DNA of 64,000 nt from Dryocola sp032051265 (GCA_032051265.1 DAMBYU010000008.1:62001-126000); one strand, 5' to 3'. Shown: positions 43,906 through 53,562, numbered from the stretch's first letter. Notes: generated from the sequence alone by a model not told the origin. Program-made: numbers and translations.

Positions 43906-44328
43906 AACGATTTTATTCCTCAATAAAACGCCATTCCCATAGTGGAGCCGATGAGAACGTCACAAACGTAAAAGGGGTATGACAAATGTCGGGGTTTACG
44001 AGGGGCTTATTCAGCGGCAGTATGAGTATCATTTGTACGCTATGCTGCGCAAGCCTGTATTTTCAGAGTTATTCAGTCAAAATGCACAGGCAAACAGAAC
44101 TTTAACCATATCACCCTCTATAACTTATTGTTATAAAATATATTTACTCATGCCTTTTTCAAATAACCCTCCGCGTGAATTATTTCTCTTTGCTGATTCG
44201 TTTGATTAATTTTCAGGCAATTTAATTAATGCGTGATCTGTCGCCCAAAAAGTAAACAAAGCTGCTAATACCCCTACAATTAACGTTTGCGTGACATATT
44301 ATTAACATCCTCAAGGAGAAAAAAAGCC
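43906..44328. promoter_or_regulatory. divergent gltP / acs regulatory region
   Basis: These 423 bases hold no gene. TACAAT at 44275-44280 is a likely acs -10, with a weak -35 (GTAAAC at 44252-44257) as expected for a CRP-dependent promoter. No perfect CRP site is visible. CAAGGAG at 44312-44318 is the acs ribosome binding site. A stretch near 44120-44160 is AT-rich. Confidence 0.45.
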
Positions 44329-46287
44329 ATGACACAACTACACAAACACGCTATTCCCGCAAATATTGCGGAACACTGCCTGATTAATCCGGAGCAATAC
44401 TTATCCATGTACCAGCAGTCGGTGCATGATCCAGACGCATTTTGGGGCGAACAAGGGAAAATCCTCGACTGGATCAAACCCTACCAGAAGGTGAAAAACA
44501 CCTCCTTCGCGCCAGGAAACATCTCTATCCGCTGGTATGAAGACGGCACGCTGAACCTGGCGGCCAACTGCCTGGATCGTCACCTGAAGGAACGCGGCGA
44601 CCAGACAGCGATTATCTGGGAAGGCGATGATGCGACCCAGAGCAAAACCATTACTTACCGCGAGCTGCATCGCGACGTCTGCCGTTTTGCCAATACCCTG
44701 GTCGAACTGGGGATAAAGAAAGGCGATGTGGTCGCTATCTATATGCCGATGGTGCCGGAAGCTGCCGTAGCGATGCTGGCCTGCGCGCGTATTGGCGCGG
44801 TGCATTCCGTTATTTTTGGTGGATTCTCACCGGAAGCTGTTGCCGGACGTATCATTGATTCCAGCTCTCGTCTCGTCATTACCGCCGACGAAGGTATTCG
44901 TGCCGGGCGCGCTATTCCGCTGAAGAAAAACGTTGATGACGCGCTGAACAATCCCAACGTGAAGAGCGTCGAGCATGTCATTGTTCTTAAACGTACTGGC
45001 GCAAATATTGAGTGGCATCAGGGCCGTGACCTGTGGTGGAACGAGCTGGTGGAGAAAGCCTGCGCTCACCATCAACCTGTAGAAGTAAATGCCGAAGACC
45101 CGCTCTTTATCCTTTATACCTCAGGCTCGACCGGCAAGCCGAAAGGCGTGGTACACACCACGGGCGGATACCTGGTCTATGCTGCCACCACCTTTAAGTA
45201 TGTTTTCGATTACCATCCAGGCGATGTCTACTGGTGTACGGCAGACGTCGGCTGGGTGACCGGCCACAGCTATTTGCTGTATGGCCCGCTGGCCTGCGGC
45301 GCCGTCACCCTGATGTTCGAAGGCGTGCCGAACTGGCCTGCACCAAACCGTATGGCGCAGGTCGTGGATAAACACAAAGTAAACATCCTTTACACCGCAC
45401 CCACGGCCATCCGCGCGTTGATGGCCGAAGGCGATAAAGCAACTGAAGGCACCGATCGTTCTTCATTGCGTATTCTTGGCTCCGTTGGCGAGCCGATTAA
45501 CCCCGAAGCCTGGGAGTGGTACTGGAAGCACATCGGTAACGAGAAGTGCCCGGTGATAGACACCTGGTGGCAGACTGAAACGGGTGGCTTTATGATCACC
45601 CCGCTGCCGGGGGCAACCGAGCTGAAAGCAGGCTCCGCCTCGCGTCCGTTCTTTGGCGTACAGCCCGCGCTGGTAGATAACGAAGGTAACCCGCAGCAGG
45701 GCGCAACCGACGGAAATCTGGTCATTACCGATTCCTGGCCTGGCCAGGCGCGCACCCTGTTCGGCGATCACGAACGCTTCGAGCAGACCTACTTCTCGAC
45801 CTTTAAAAATATGTATTTCAGCGGTGATGGCGCACGCCGTGATGAAGATGGTTATTTCTGGATAACGGGTCGTGTGGATGATGTGCTGAACGTCTCCGGG
45901 CACCGTTTAGGTACCGCAGAGATTGAATCGGCGCTGGTATCACATCCGAAAGTTGCCGAAGCCGCGGTGGTAGGCATTCCTCACAATATTAAAGGCCAGG
46001 CGATTTATGCTTACGTCACGCTGAATCACGGCGAAGAGCCGACGCCAGAGTTGTATACCGAAGTGCGTAACTGGGTGCGAAAAGAGATTGGCCCGCTTGC
46101 CACGCCGGATATTCTGCACTGGACCGACTCGCTGCCGAAAACCCGCTCCGGCAAGATTATGCGTCGCATTCTGCGCAAAATCGCCGCCGGGGATACCAGT
46201 AACTTTGGCGATACCTCGACGCTTGCCGATCCTGGCGTAGTCGAAAAGCTGCTGGAAGAAAAACAAGCTCTTACCATGCCGTCATAA
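44329..46287 (+). CDS. acs: acetyl-CoA synthetase
   Basis: A 652-residue AMP-forming synthetase identical in length to E. coli Acs. The ATG at 44329 is chosen over an upstream in-frame codon since it gives the conserved start MTQLHKHAIPANIAEHC. Motifs: P-loop YTSGSTGKPKG, adenylate motif TWWQTETG, and the acetylatable lysine in PKTRSGKIMRR near the C terminus. It activates scavenged acetate to acetyl-CoA in two steps via acetyl-AMP. It heads the acs-yjcH-actP operon. Confidence 0.97.
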   Translation: MTQLHKHAIPANIAEHCLINPEQYLSMYQQSVHDPDAFWGEQGKILDWIKPYQKVKNTSFAPGNISIRWYEDGTLNLAANCLDRHLKERGDQTAIIWEGDDATQSKTITYRELHRDVCRFANTLVELGIKKGDVVAIYMPMVPEAAVAMLACARIGAVHSVIFGGFSPEAVAGRIIDSSSRLVITADEGIRAGRAIPLKKNVDDALNNPNVKSVEHVIVLKRTGANIEWHQGRDLWWNELVEKACAHHQPVEVNAEDPLFILYTSGSTGKPKGVVHTTGGYLVYAATTFKYVFDYHPGDVYWCTADVGWVTGHSYLLYGPLACGAVTLMFEGVPNWPAPNRMAQVVDKHKVNILYTAPTAIRALMAEGDKATEGTDRSSLRILGSVGEPINPEAWEWYWKHIGNEKCPVIDTWWQTETGGFMITPLPGATELKAGSASRPFFGVQPALVDNEGNPQQGATDGNLVITDSWPGQARTLFGDHERFEQTYFSTFKNMYFSGDGARRDEDGYFWITGRVDDVLNVSGHRLGTAEIESALVSHPKVAEAAVVGIPHNIKGQAIYAYVTLNHGEEPTPELYTEVRNWVRKEIGPLATPDILHWTDSLPKTRSGKIMRRILRKIAAGDTSNFGDTSTLADPGVVEKLLEEKQALTMPS

Positions 46288-46307
46288 CCATTCTCGACTC
46301 TGTTTAC

Positions 46308-46327
46308 CCCTCTCCTTCCGGAGAGGG
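46308..46327. repeat. dispersed intergenic palindrome, copy 4, in the acs operon
   Basis: CCCTCTCC (46308-46315) and GGAGAGGG (46320-46327) with a 4-base loop lie between acs and yjcH. The same type of element occurs at 5892, 13835 and 33553. It may reduce or protect transcripts between acs and actP. Confidence 0.55.
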
Positions 46328-46366
46328 AACTATAAAAACCACAACCTCACCTCTGGAGATTCTGTG

Positions 46367-46681
46367 ATGAATGAGCTCATTTATCAACGGATAGAAGACA
46401 GCGCGCATTTCAGGGAGCTGGTGGAAAAACGGCAACGTTTTGCCATTATCTTATCGATAATCATGCTGGTGATTTACGTTGGCTTTATTATGCTGATTGC
46501 CTTTGCGCCAGGCTGGCTGGGTACGCCTTTGCACGCGGGCACCAGCGTCACGCGTGGCATACCGATAGGCGTTGGCGTAATCGTTATTTCCTTTGTGCTT
46601 ACCGCCGTTTACGTCTGGCGGGCCAACGGCGAATTTGACCGGCTGACCCACGCCATGCTGCGCGAGGTAAACGCATCATGA
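46367..46681 (+). CDS. yjcH: DUF485 inner-membrane protein YjcH
   Basis: A 104-residue protein with two hydrophobic helices, matching E. coli YjcH. The ATG at 46367 is used (a GTG precedes it) with CTGGAG upstream. It contains HFRELVEKRQRFA and LTAVYVWRANGEFDRL, the DUF485 signature. It is coupled to actP, whose ATG overlaps its stop by four bases, and is thought to assist the acetate permease. Confidence 0.93.
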   Translation: MNELIYQRIEDSAHFRELVEKRQRFAIILSIIMLVIYVGFIMLIAFAPGWLGTPLHAGTSVTRGIPIGVGVIVISFVLTAVYVWRANGEFDRLTHAMLREVNAS

Positions 46682-48339
46682 AACGTCTTCCGATCGCACT
46701 TACTGCTCTCCTGCTTGCCTTGCCCGCCACGGTGCTGGCTGCCGAGGCCATTACCGGCGATGTGCAACGCCAGCCAACCAACTGGCAAGCGATAATCATG
46801 TTCGTCATCTTCGTTGCCCTGACGCTGTACATCACCTACTGGGCTTCGAAACGCACCCGTTCGCGTAGCGATTACTACACCGCCGGCGGCAACATTACCG
46901 GCTTCCAGAACGGACTGGCGATTGCGGGCGACTTTATGTCGGCGGCCTCATTCCTGGGGATTTCCGCCCTGGTCTACACCTCAGGGTATGACGGTCTGAT
47001 TTATTCGCTCGGCTTCCTGGTAGGCTGGCCAATCATCCTGTTCCTGATTGCCGAACGCCTGCGCAACCTTGGGCGCTATACCTTTGCGGACGTCGCCTCT
47101 TACCGTCTGAAGCAAGGGCCGATTCGTATTCTGTCCGCCTGCGGTTCGTTAGTGGTGGTGGCGCTGTACCTCATCGCTCAGATGGTGGGCGCAGGTAAAC
47201 TTATTGAGCTGCTGTTTGGCCTGAATTACCACGTCGCGGTGGTGCTTGTCGGCGTACTGATGGTGATGTACGTGCTGTTTGGCGGCATGCTCGCCACCAC
47301 CTGGGTGCAGATAATTAAAGCCGTGCTGCTGCTGTTCGGCGCAAGTTTCATGGCCTTTATGGTAATGAAGCACGTCGGCTTTAGCTTCAGCAGCCTGTTC
47401 AGTGAAGCCATGGCGGTTCACCCGAAAGGCGCGGCCATTATGAGCCCAGGCGGACTGGTGAAAGACCCGATATCAGCCCTGTCGCTCGGTCTGGGCCTGA
47501 TGTTTGGTACCGCAGGTTTACCGCATATTCTGATGCGCTTCTTTACGGTCAGCGACGCCCGCGAAGCCCGTAAGAGCGTGCTCTACGCCACCGGCTTTAT
47601 GGGTTATTTCTATATCCTGACCTTTATCATCGGTTTTGGCGCCATCATGCTGGTCGGCGCTAACCCGGCGTTTAAAGATGCGGCCGGTGCGCTGATTGGC
47701 GGCAACAACATGGCGGCGGTTCACCTCGCTAACGCCGTGGGTGGCAACCTGTTCCTTGGCTTTATCTCCGCCGTCGCCTTCGCCACGATTCTGGCGGTGG
47801 TCGCAGGCTTGACGCTGGCCGGAGCCTCTGCGGTTTCGCACGACTTGTACGCCAACGTGTTCCGTAAAGGGGCTTCCGAACGCGATGAGATCCGCGTATC
47901 GAAAATCACCGTGTTGATTCTGGGCGTGGTGGCAATCGGGCTGGGTATCCTGTTTGAGAAACAGAATATCGCCTTTATGGTTGGCCTCGCGTTCTCCATC
48001 GCGGCAAGCTGTAATTTCCCGATTATTCTGCTGTCGATGTACTGGTCCAAACTGACCACTCGCGGCGCGATGATTGGCGGCTGGCTTGGTCTGCTAACGG
48101 CGGTGATACTGATGATCCTCGGCCCGACGGTCTGGGTGCAGGTGCTGGGTCACGCAACGGCTGTCTTCCCTTACGAGTACCCGGCGCTGTTCTCTATTCT
48201 GGTGGCGTTTGTGGGTATCTGGGTATTCTCAATCACCGATAACAGCCCGGCAGGTAATCTCGAACGCGAGAAATTCCGCGCTCAGTTCATCCGTTCCCAG
48301 ACCGGGATCGGCATCGAACAGAGCAGTCGCGCTCACTAA
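46678..48339 (+). CDS. actP: acetate/glycolate:cation symporter
   Basis: A 553-residue SSS-family permease (E. coli ActP has 549). A signal-peptide-like N terminus is followed by about 13 helices; the segment YYTAGGNITGFQNGLAIAGDFMSAASFLG is characteristic. It takes up acetate and short carboxylates for Acs. It is the last gene of the acs operon and is followed by a terminator-like stem. Confidence 0.95.
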   Translation: MKRLPIALTALLLALPATVLAAEAITGDVQRQPTNWQAIIMFVIFVALTLYITYWASKRTRSRSDYYTAGGNITGFQNGLAIAGDFMSAASFLGISALVYTSGYDGLIYSLGFLVGWPIILFLIAERLRNLGRYTFADVASYRLKQGPIRILSACGSLVVVALYLIAQMVGAGKLIELLFGLNYHVAVVLVGVLMVMYVLFGGMLATTWVQIIKAVLLLFGASFMAFMVMKHVGFSFSSLFSEAMAVHPKGAAIMSPGGLVKDPISALSLGLGLMFGTAGLPHILMRFFTVSDAREARKSVLYATGFMGYFYILTFIIGFGAIMLVGANPAFKDAAGALIGGNNMAAVHLANAVGGNLFLGFISAVAFATILAVVAGLTLAGASAVSHDLYANVFRKGASERDEIRVSKITVLILGVVAIGLGILFEKQNIAFMVGLAFSIAASCNFPIILLSMYWSKLTTRGAMIGGWLGLLTAVILMILGPTVWVQVLGHATAVFPYEYPALFSILVAFVGIWVFSITDNSPAGNLEREKFRAQFIRSQTGIGIEQSSRAH

Positions 48340-48347
48340 GCTTTTCT

Positions 48348-48367
48348 CCCCGGCTGTTCGGCCGGGG
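48348..48367 (+). terminator. terminator-like hairpin after actP
   Basis: CCCCGGC (48348-48354) and GCCGGGG (48361-48367) form a 7-bp stem with a 6-base loop nine bases after the actP stop. The T-run is imperfect (ATTTT a few bases downstream). Confidence 0.5.
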
Positions 48368-48434
48368 ATCACATTTTCTCCCGTCCGATCCCAGGCCCCT
48401 GACATCATCAAAGATAAAGATTGCGGGAATATTT

Positions 48435-49325
48435 ATGGATATCAGAACGCTGCGTTATTTTGTTGAAGTTGTTCGCCAGCAAAGTTTTACCCGCGCAGCG
48501 GAGAAGATGTTTGTCACCCAGCCGACCATCAGCAAGATGTTGCGCAACCTCGAAGATGAACTGGGTTGTACGCTACTGATCCGCAATGGCCGCAAACTGT
48601 TGCTTACCGATACGGGCGAGGTGGTTTATCAGCGGGGCCTGGCAATTCTGGCTGAATTTCGCCAGCTGGAGACGGAGTTAGGCGATATCAATCACCTTAG
48701 CAAAGGCGTCCTGCGCCTGGGCATACCTCCGATGGTGGGCATGCTGATGACCGGGCCAATCAGCCTGTATCGTCAGCGCTATCCCGGCGTGGAGCTGAAA
48801 ATCTCTGAGGCTGGCAGCCTGACGGTGCAGCAGGCCGTAATAAATGGCGAGCTGGATTTGGCCGTGACGGCGCTTCCCGTAGAAGACGAAAGCATCTTTT
48901 CAACGCGGCCTTTGTTTCGCCATCCGCTGTGCGTTCTGGTGCCTCGCTCAGGCCCGTGGATGTCGCGTACAAGCATCACGCCTGGCGAACTTGCGGCCCA
49001 TCCGCTGCTTATCTATAACGAAGATTTTGCGCTTAGCCGCCAGTTAATGCAGCTATTCCATAAGCATGGATTTACCCCGCGTATCGCCGTACGAAGCGGG
49101 CAATGGGACTTTCTGGCGGCCATGGTTCAGGCGGGAACGGGCATTGCAATTTTACCGGAGCCAATCTGTCAGAAGCTGGATAAAACCACCTTGCTGTGGC
49201 TGCCGCTGGAGAGCGATTTGAGCTGGCGATTAGGGATGATCTGGCGCAAAGGCGTCTATATTTCACAAAGTGCGCAGGCGTGGATTGCCTGCTGCAAGGA
49301 GTTCTGGCCGGTAGTGGATGAGTAA
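48435..49325 (+). CDS. LysR-family transcriptional regulator
   Basis: A 296-residue LysR protein with the N-terminal helix-turn-helix (MDIRTLRYFVEVVRQQSFTRAAEKMFVTQPTIS, split across residues 1-33) and a periplasmic-binding-like effector domain. The close FVTQPTISKMLRNLEDELG motif is typical. It resembles CidR/YwbI-type regulators that respond to acetate or weak acids, but this is an impression from memory. It sits 95 bases after actP on the same strand, in the place where K-12 has yjcF, and might regulate actP or yjcE. Confidence 0.85.
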   Translation: MDIRTLRYFVEVVRQQSFTRAAEKMFVTQPTISKMLRNLEDELGCTLLIRNGRKLLLTDTGEVVYQRGLAILAEFRQLETELGDINHLSKGVLRLGIPPMVGMLMTGPISLYRQRYPGVELKISEAGSLTVQQAVINGELDLAVTALPVEDESIFSTRPLFRHPLCVLVPRSGPWMSRTSITPGELAAHPLLIYNEDFALSRQLMQLFHKHGFTPRIAVRSGQWDFLAAMVQAGTGIAILPEPICQKLDKTTLLWLPLESDLSWRLGMIWRKGVYISQSAQAWIACCKEFWPVVDE

Positions 49326-49399
49326 CGCTGGAATAACGCCGGCTCACCCACCCTACAATTGCGATTCGCAGGATGGATAAGCGCAGCGCCACTCGCCGG

Positions 49400-51046
49400 T
49401 TAATGCCTGTCGATAAGCAATGCTTCGAGCAGGTCGAGATCGTGCAGCAGCTTTTGCAGCGTCTCGTTGCTGATTTTTTGTGTGGCGCGCAGATGGTACA
49501 GTTCAGCGCGCTCGGAGCGTAACGCGGCAAGTCGGAAGCGACGCTCCAGATTTTCTTCCAGCTCGCTGCTTTCCACATCGTTTCGTCCATCGGCCCGGCG
49601 GCGCAGGTTGCCGATGACTCGCGAGCTCACCTCGGTGAGTAGCTGATCGTCAATATTTTCTTTGGTGTCTGCCGCCAGACGCTCCTCCATTTTCTGAATC
49701 GCGACAATGGCGACTTCTGCCGTGGCAGAACGGGCCAGGCGCTCTTCCTGGCGAGCGACGGATTTATCCGCCAGTTCGACATTTTTCAGCAGAACAGGCA
49801 GCATAATCACCCCGGCGAACAGCGAGAACAGGATCACACCGGCGGAAAGGAATATCAGCTCATAACGCGCCGGGAACGGCGTACCATCCCCCAGAAGCAG
49901 CGGAATCGATAGCACACCAGCAAGGGTAATGGCCCCACGCACGCCGGCAAAAGAGGCGACGGCCAGCTCGCGCGTGGTGAAGGAGCCAAACTCCAGCGGA
50001 TGCTTTTTCATAAAGCGCAGGCTGATGCGTTTCATGGACCACAGCCACAGGAAACGTACGCCAATCAAGGCGACATAAATCATCACGATATCGACGAACA
50101 GCATCCAGAGTTCTACGTTCGGATCGGCGTTAGCGGCGGTAATAGAGGTTTCCAGAATACCCGGCAGCTGCAGACCCAACAGCAGAAAGACCATGCCGTT
50201 GAAAACAAACTCCAGCATGGCCCAGACGCTGTTAGCACGCAGGCGCATGGCCAGCGGCGCGCTACGCAGCACGCCAGAACGGGTGATAGTCATCCCCGCA
50301 GCAACGGCCGCCAGGATACCAGAAACGCCAATATGTTCGGCAATTAAATAAGAGGCGAAAGGTAACAGCAGCAGCAGCAGGGTTTGTGTCGCAGGCTCAT
50401 CGCCGCTCCAGCGGCTCATCAGGCGCAGGGATTTACCGTACAGCCAGCTTACCGCGATACCCGCAAGCAAGCCGCCAATGGCGACTTTCAGGAACTCGAC
50501 TGTCGCCCCGCCGACGGTAAAGACCATCGCGCCGACCGCCACCGCGACCGCCATTTTCAGCGATACCAGACCGGACGCGTCGTTCATCAGCGCTTCGCCC
50601 TGCAAAATGCCCATAATTTTCTTCGGAATGCGTCCTTCACCAACGATACCGGATAGCGCCACGGCATCGGTTGGCGACAGCACGGCTGCCAGGGCGAAGG
50701 CAGGAACCAGCGGGATCCCCGGCACCAGATAGTAAATCAGAAAGCCAATGCCGACGATGGTGAACAGCACCAGCACCAGCGCAAGGCCGATAATTTCTCT
50801 GCCGTGATTCAAAAACTCATGCGTTGGCGTCTTCCAGCCATCGGCAAACAGCAGCGGCGGAATAAACAGCACGAGGAATAACTCGGGGTCGAACTCAACG
50901 TGTAAGCCAAAGTGCGGCCAGGCAAGCAGCGCACCTATTGCGATTTGCATTAACGGCAGCGGGATCTGGAAAGGCAGCATGCGTGTTGCTACCCCAGATA
51001 AAGAGACCACGAGGGTCATAATGAGAATAGTAAAGAAGATTTCCAT
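49400..51046 (-). CDS. yjcE: CPA1-type Na+/H+ antiporter YjcE
   Basis: A 548-residue monovalent cation:proton antiporter (E. coli YjcE has 549). About twelve membrane segments occupy residues 1-400, with the CPA1 motif AVLSPTDAVALSG and the DDASG-type NDASGLVSLK region. A long hydrophilic C-terminal tail (residues 410-548) with coiled-coil-like heptads follows. It exchanges Na+ or K+ for protons across the inner membrane. It is convergent with the LysR gene and is separated from ghxP by 150 bases. Confidence 0.92.
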   Translation of the reverse strand: MEIFFTILIMTLVVSLSGVATRMLPFQIPLPLMQIAIGALLAWPHFGLHVEFDPELFLVLFIPPLLFADGWKTPTHEFLNHGREIIGLALVLVLFTIVGIGFLIYYLVPGIPLVPAFALAAVLSPTDAVALSGIVGEGRIPKKIMGILQGEALMNDASGLVSLKMAVAVAVGAMVFTVGGATVEFLKVAIGGLLAGIAVSWLYGKSLRLMSRWSGDEPATQTLLLLLLPFASYLIAEHIGVSGILAAVAAGMTITRSGVLRSAPLAMRLRANSVWAMLEFVFNGMVFLLLGLQLPGILETSITAANADPNVELWMLFVDIVMIYVALIGVRFLWLWSMKRISLRFMKKHPLEFGSFTTRELAVASFAGVRGAITLAGVLSIPLLLGDGTPFPARYELIFLSAGVILFSLFAGVIMLPVLLKNVELADKSVARQEERLARSATAEVAIVAIQKMEERLAADTKENIDDQLLTEVSSRVIGNLRRRADGRNDVESSELEENLERRFRLAALRSERAELYHLRATQKISNETLQKLLHDLDLLEALLIDRH

Positions 51047-51196
51047 GCTTTCCTTAGTCGCGGTGTGTTGTGAAACCCTTTTTGCAGGACGTTGCTCTAA
51101 TAATAAAACAACTTTCTACACCGAAATGAAACAGGAAATGCCCAGGAAGAAACTAAGATGCGGGCCATGCAAGAGATGGCCCGCAGAAGGGGAACT

Positions 51197-52546
51197 TTAA
51201 ATTGCCCAGCCGCCCGCGTAGAACGCGACCAGAGCGATAGCGATAATAACGGTACCGAAGTTCAGCTTGCGCCACTCACCGGAAAAGATGCGGCCTATCA
51301 CCAGCGAGGCAAAACCAATCATGATGCCGGTAACGATGTTGCAGGTCAGCACGATAAACACGGCGGTGATAAGGCCCGCCATGGCATCAACAAAATCAGC
51401 AAAGTCGATTTTCGCCACGTTGCTTAGCATCAGCAGACCAACGTACATCAGCGCCGGAGCGGTTGCGTACGCAGGAACCAGATAAGAAAGCGGCGACAAG
51501 AACAGGATCAGCAGGAACAGCACGCCAACGGTAATAGCCGTCAGGCCTGTTTTACCGCCTGCGGCGGTGCCGGCTGCGGATTCGATATAAACCGCCGCAG
51601 GAGTAGCCCCCACAAAGCCTGAAAAGACGCTGCTCAGGGAGTCAGTGGTCAGCGCTTTGCCGCCATCGATGATTTGTCCGTCTTTATCCAGCAGGTTTGC
51701 CTGACCGGCAACCGCGCGGATAGTACCTGTGGCGTCGAACACCGCCGTCATTACCAGCGCCAGCACGCTTGGCAGAACGATCGGGTTGAGCGCGCCCATG
51801 ATATCCAGGCTGCCAATCAGCGAGTTACCCGCATCGTCTTTCAAAGAAGGCATCGCGAAAATGCCGGAGAAATGCACGGAGGGGTCGAAGATCAAACCGA
51901 CAATGGAAATACCGATAATAGTCAGCAGAATACCGCCCGGCACTTTCAGCTTTTCCAGACCGATGATCACCGCAAGGCCAATCAGCGACATGATAACCGG
52001 GAAGCTGGCGAAATGACCGAGCGCAACCGGCAAACCATCAAGCGGATTTTTAATGACCAGCCCGACGCCGTTTGCGGCAATCAGCAGCAGGAACAGGCCG
52101 ATGCCAATCCCGGTGCCGTGCGCAACGCCCATCGGCAGGTTGCGTAAAATCCAGCTACGGATACCGGTCGCGGAAATAATGGTAAACAGTACGCCCATCA
52201 GGAACACCGCGCCTAAAGCGACAGGAACGCTAATGTGTTGGCCAAGCACCAGGCTAAACGCGGTGAACGCGGTCAGCGAGATGGCACAGCCGATAGCCAG
52301 CGGCAGGTTCGCCCACAGGCCCATAACAAGAGAACCCACGCCCGCCACCAGACAGGTCGCCACGAAAACCGCCGCAGGCGGGAAGCCCGCTTTGCCCAAC
52401 ATGCCAGGCACAACGATGACGGAATAAACCATCGCAAGGAAGGTGGTTAAACCGGCCACGACTTCCTGACGGACGGTACTGCCACGTGCAGATATTTTGA
52501 ACCAGGCGTCAAGCCCGCCGGTCGCACGCGGTGAAGGAGTAGACAT
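51197..52546 (-). CDS. ghxP: guanine/hypoxanthine permease GhxP
   Basis: A 449-residue NCS2/AzgA-like purine permease equal in length to E. coli GhxP (YjcD). It has about 14 hydrophobic segments, the FLAMVYSVIVVPGML start of TM1 and a conserved FDATGTIRAVAGQANL segment. It imports guanine and hypoxanthine with protons. Three PurR-box-like sequences lie in the 280 bases upstream, suggesting purine repression as in E. coli. Confidence 0.93.
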   Translation of the reverse strand: MSTPSPRATGGLDAWFKISARGSTVRQEVVAGLTTFLAMVYSVIVVPGMLGKAGFPPAAVFVATCLVAGVGSLVMGLWANLPLAIGCAISLTAFTAFSLVLGQHISVPVALGAVFLMGVLFTIISATGIRSWILRNLPMGVAHGTGIGIGLFLLLIAANGVGLVIKNPLDGLPVALGHFASFPVIMSLIGLAVIIGLEKLKVPGGILLTIIGISIVGLIFDPSVHFSGIFAMPSLKDDAGNSLIGSLDIMGALNPIVLPSVLALVMTAVFDATGTIRAVAGQANLLDKDGQIIDGGKALTTDSLSSVFSGFVGATPAAVYIESAAGTAAGGKTGLTAITVGVLFLLILFLSPLSYLVPAYATAPALMYVGLLMLSNVAKIDFADFVDAMAGLITAVFIVLTCNIVTGIMIGFASLVIGRIFSGEWRKLNFGTVIIAIALVAFYAGGWAI

Positions 52547-52662
52547 AGTGAAAAATCCCCTGAAATTCTTATGATTACGTTATTACACCCGGTGGACATC
52601 CCGCTGCCGATTAAACGTCTTATCCCTGTGCTGCGATTGCGACAAAAAGGGGCGTCGCAAAA

Positions 52663-52822
52663 AAGCAAACGTTTAACTCCGCGTGTAAAAATTGCACGTC
52701 AAAATGAAGGCAAACGATTATCCAGCCTTCTTAAGGGGATTTTCAACCAAACTTTGTCGCTTTTTGCTGAAAATAACGCTGGCCGATGAAATAACCACCG
52801 CACCATGCGCAAACGTTATCGT
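52663..52822 (-). promoter_or_regulatory. PurR-box-like sequences upstream of ghxP
   Basis: GCGCAAACGTTATCGT (52807-52822) differs from the PurR consensus ACGCAAACGTTTTCGT at two positions. AAGCAAACGTTTAACT (52663-52678) and AGGCAAACGATTATCC (52708-52723) are weaker, agreeing in the GCAAACG core. ghxP belongs to the PurR regulon in E. coli. The 347-base gap 52547-52893 contains nothing else I can support. Confidence 0.5.
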
Positions 52823-52893
52823 TAATGCGCAATTTCGCAACAATGAAGCAGGTAACGGCAAAGCGTTTTGCGAACCAGGCGATTTTTGCCAGC

Positions 52894-53562
52894 TCAGCCG
52901 CCGGGGATGTCGAATGGCCCGCCCTTTTGAATAGCTCTTTGCCAGGCCGGACGCATTTGCGCGTTTTTCATCCACGCCTGCAGATTTGGTAGATCGTTAA
53001 TACCGCCGCGTGCGAGCAATGCAATCAGCGGGAAGCTCATCTGAATGTCCGCCGCGCTAAACGCCTGCCCGGCAAACCAGGGCGTTTTGCCAAGATGATC
53101 TTCAATAAATCGCGCATGGGTGGCGAGTTGTTTATTGAGATAAGCTTTTTGTACGCCCTGCCCTAAAGCTTTACCTACGGGACGCAACAGCCAGGGCACC
53201 GGCGCTTTTCCCAGACGGCCAAATACCAGCTTCATCATCAACAGCGGCATCAGCGAACCTTCGGCATAGTGCAACCAGAAGCGGTACTGAAGTTTGTCCT
53301 GCGCAGCTATCGGCTTTAAGCGACTTTCGGTATCGTAAGTTTCCTGCAGGTACTCAAGGATTGCGCCGGATTCAGCGATGATATTGCCGTTGACTTCCAG
53401 CACGGGCGATTTGCCTAACGGATGCACTTTTTTCAGCGCTTCAGGCGCAAGCATGGTGGCTTCGCGCTGGTAGCGCACGATTTGATAGGGTAGCTCAAGT
53501 TCTTCGAGCATCCACAGCACGCGCTGGGAACGGGAGTTATTCAGGTGATGAACGATAATCAT
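52894..53562 (-). CDS. glutathione S-transferase family protein
   Basis: A 222-residue GST. The thioredoxin-fold domain begins MIIVHHLNNSRSQRVLWMLEELELPYQ, where Ser10 is the candidate glutathione-activating residue. ESGAILEYL is the conserved glutathione-binding ES motif around residue 65. The alpha-helical domain shows FSAADIQMSFPL. It probably conjugates or reduces electrophiles in the cytoplasm. It lies next to soxR; K-12 has no gene here, so it may add to oxidative or electrophile stress defence. Confidence 0.87.
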   Translation of the reverse strand: MIIVHHLNNSRSQRVLWMLEELELPYQIVRYQREATMLAPEALKKVHPLGKSPVLEVNGNIIAESGAILEYLQETYDTESRLKPIAAQDKLQYRFWLHYAEGSLMPLLMMKLVFGRLGKAPVPWLLRPVGKALGQGVQKAYLNKQLATHARFIEDHLGKTPWFAGQAFSAADIQMSFPLIALLARGGINDLPNLQAWMKNAQMRPAWQRAIQKGGPFDIPGG

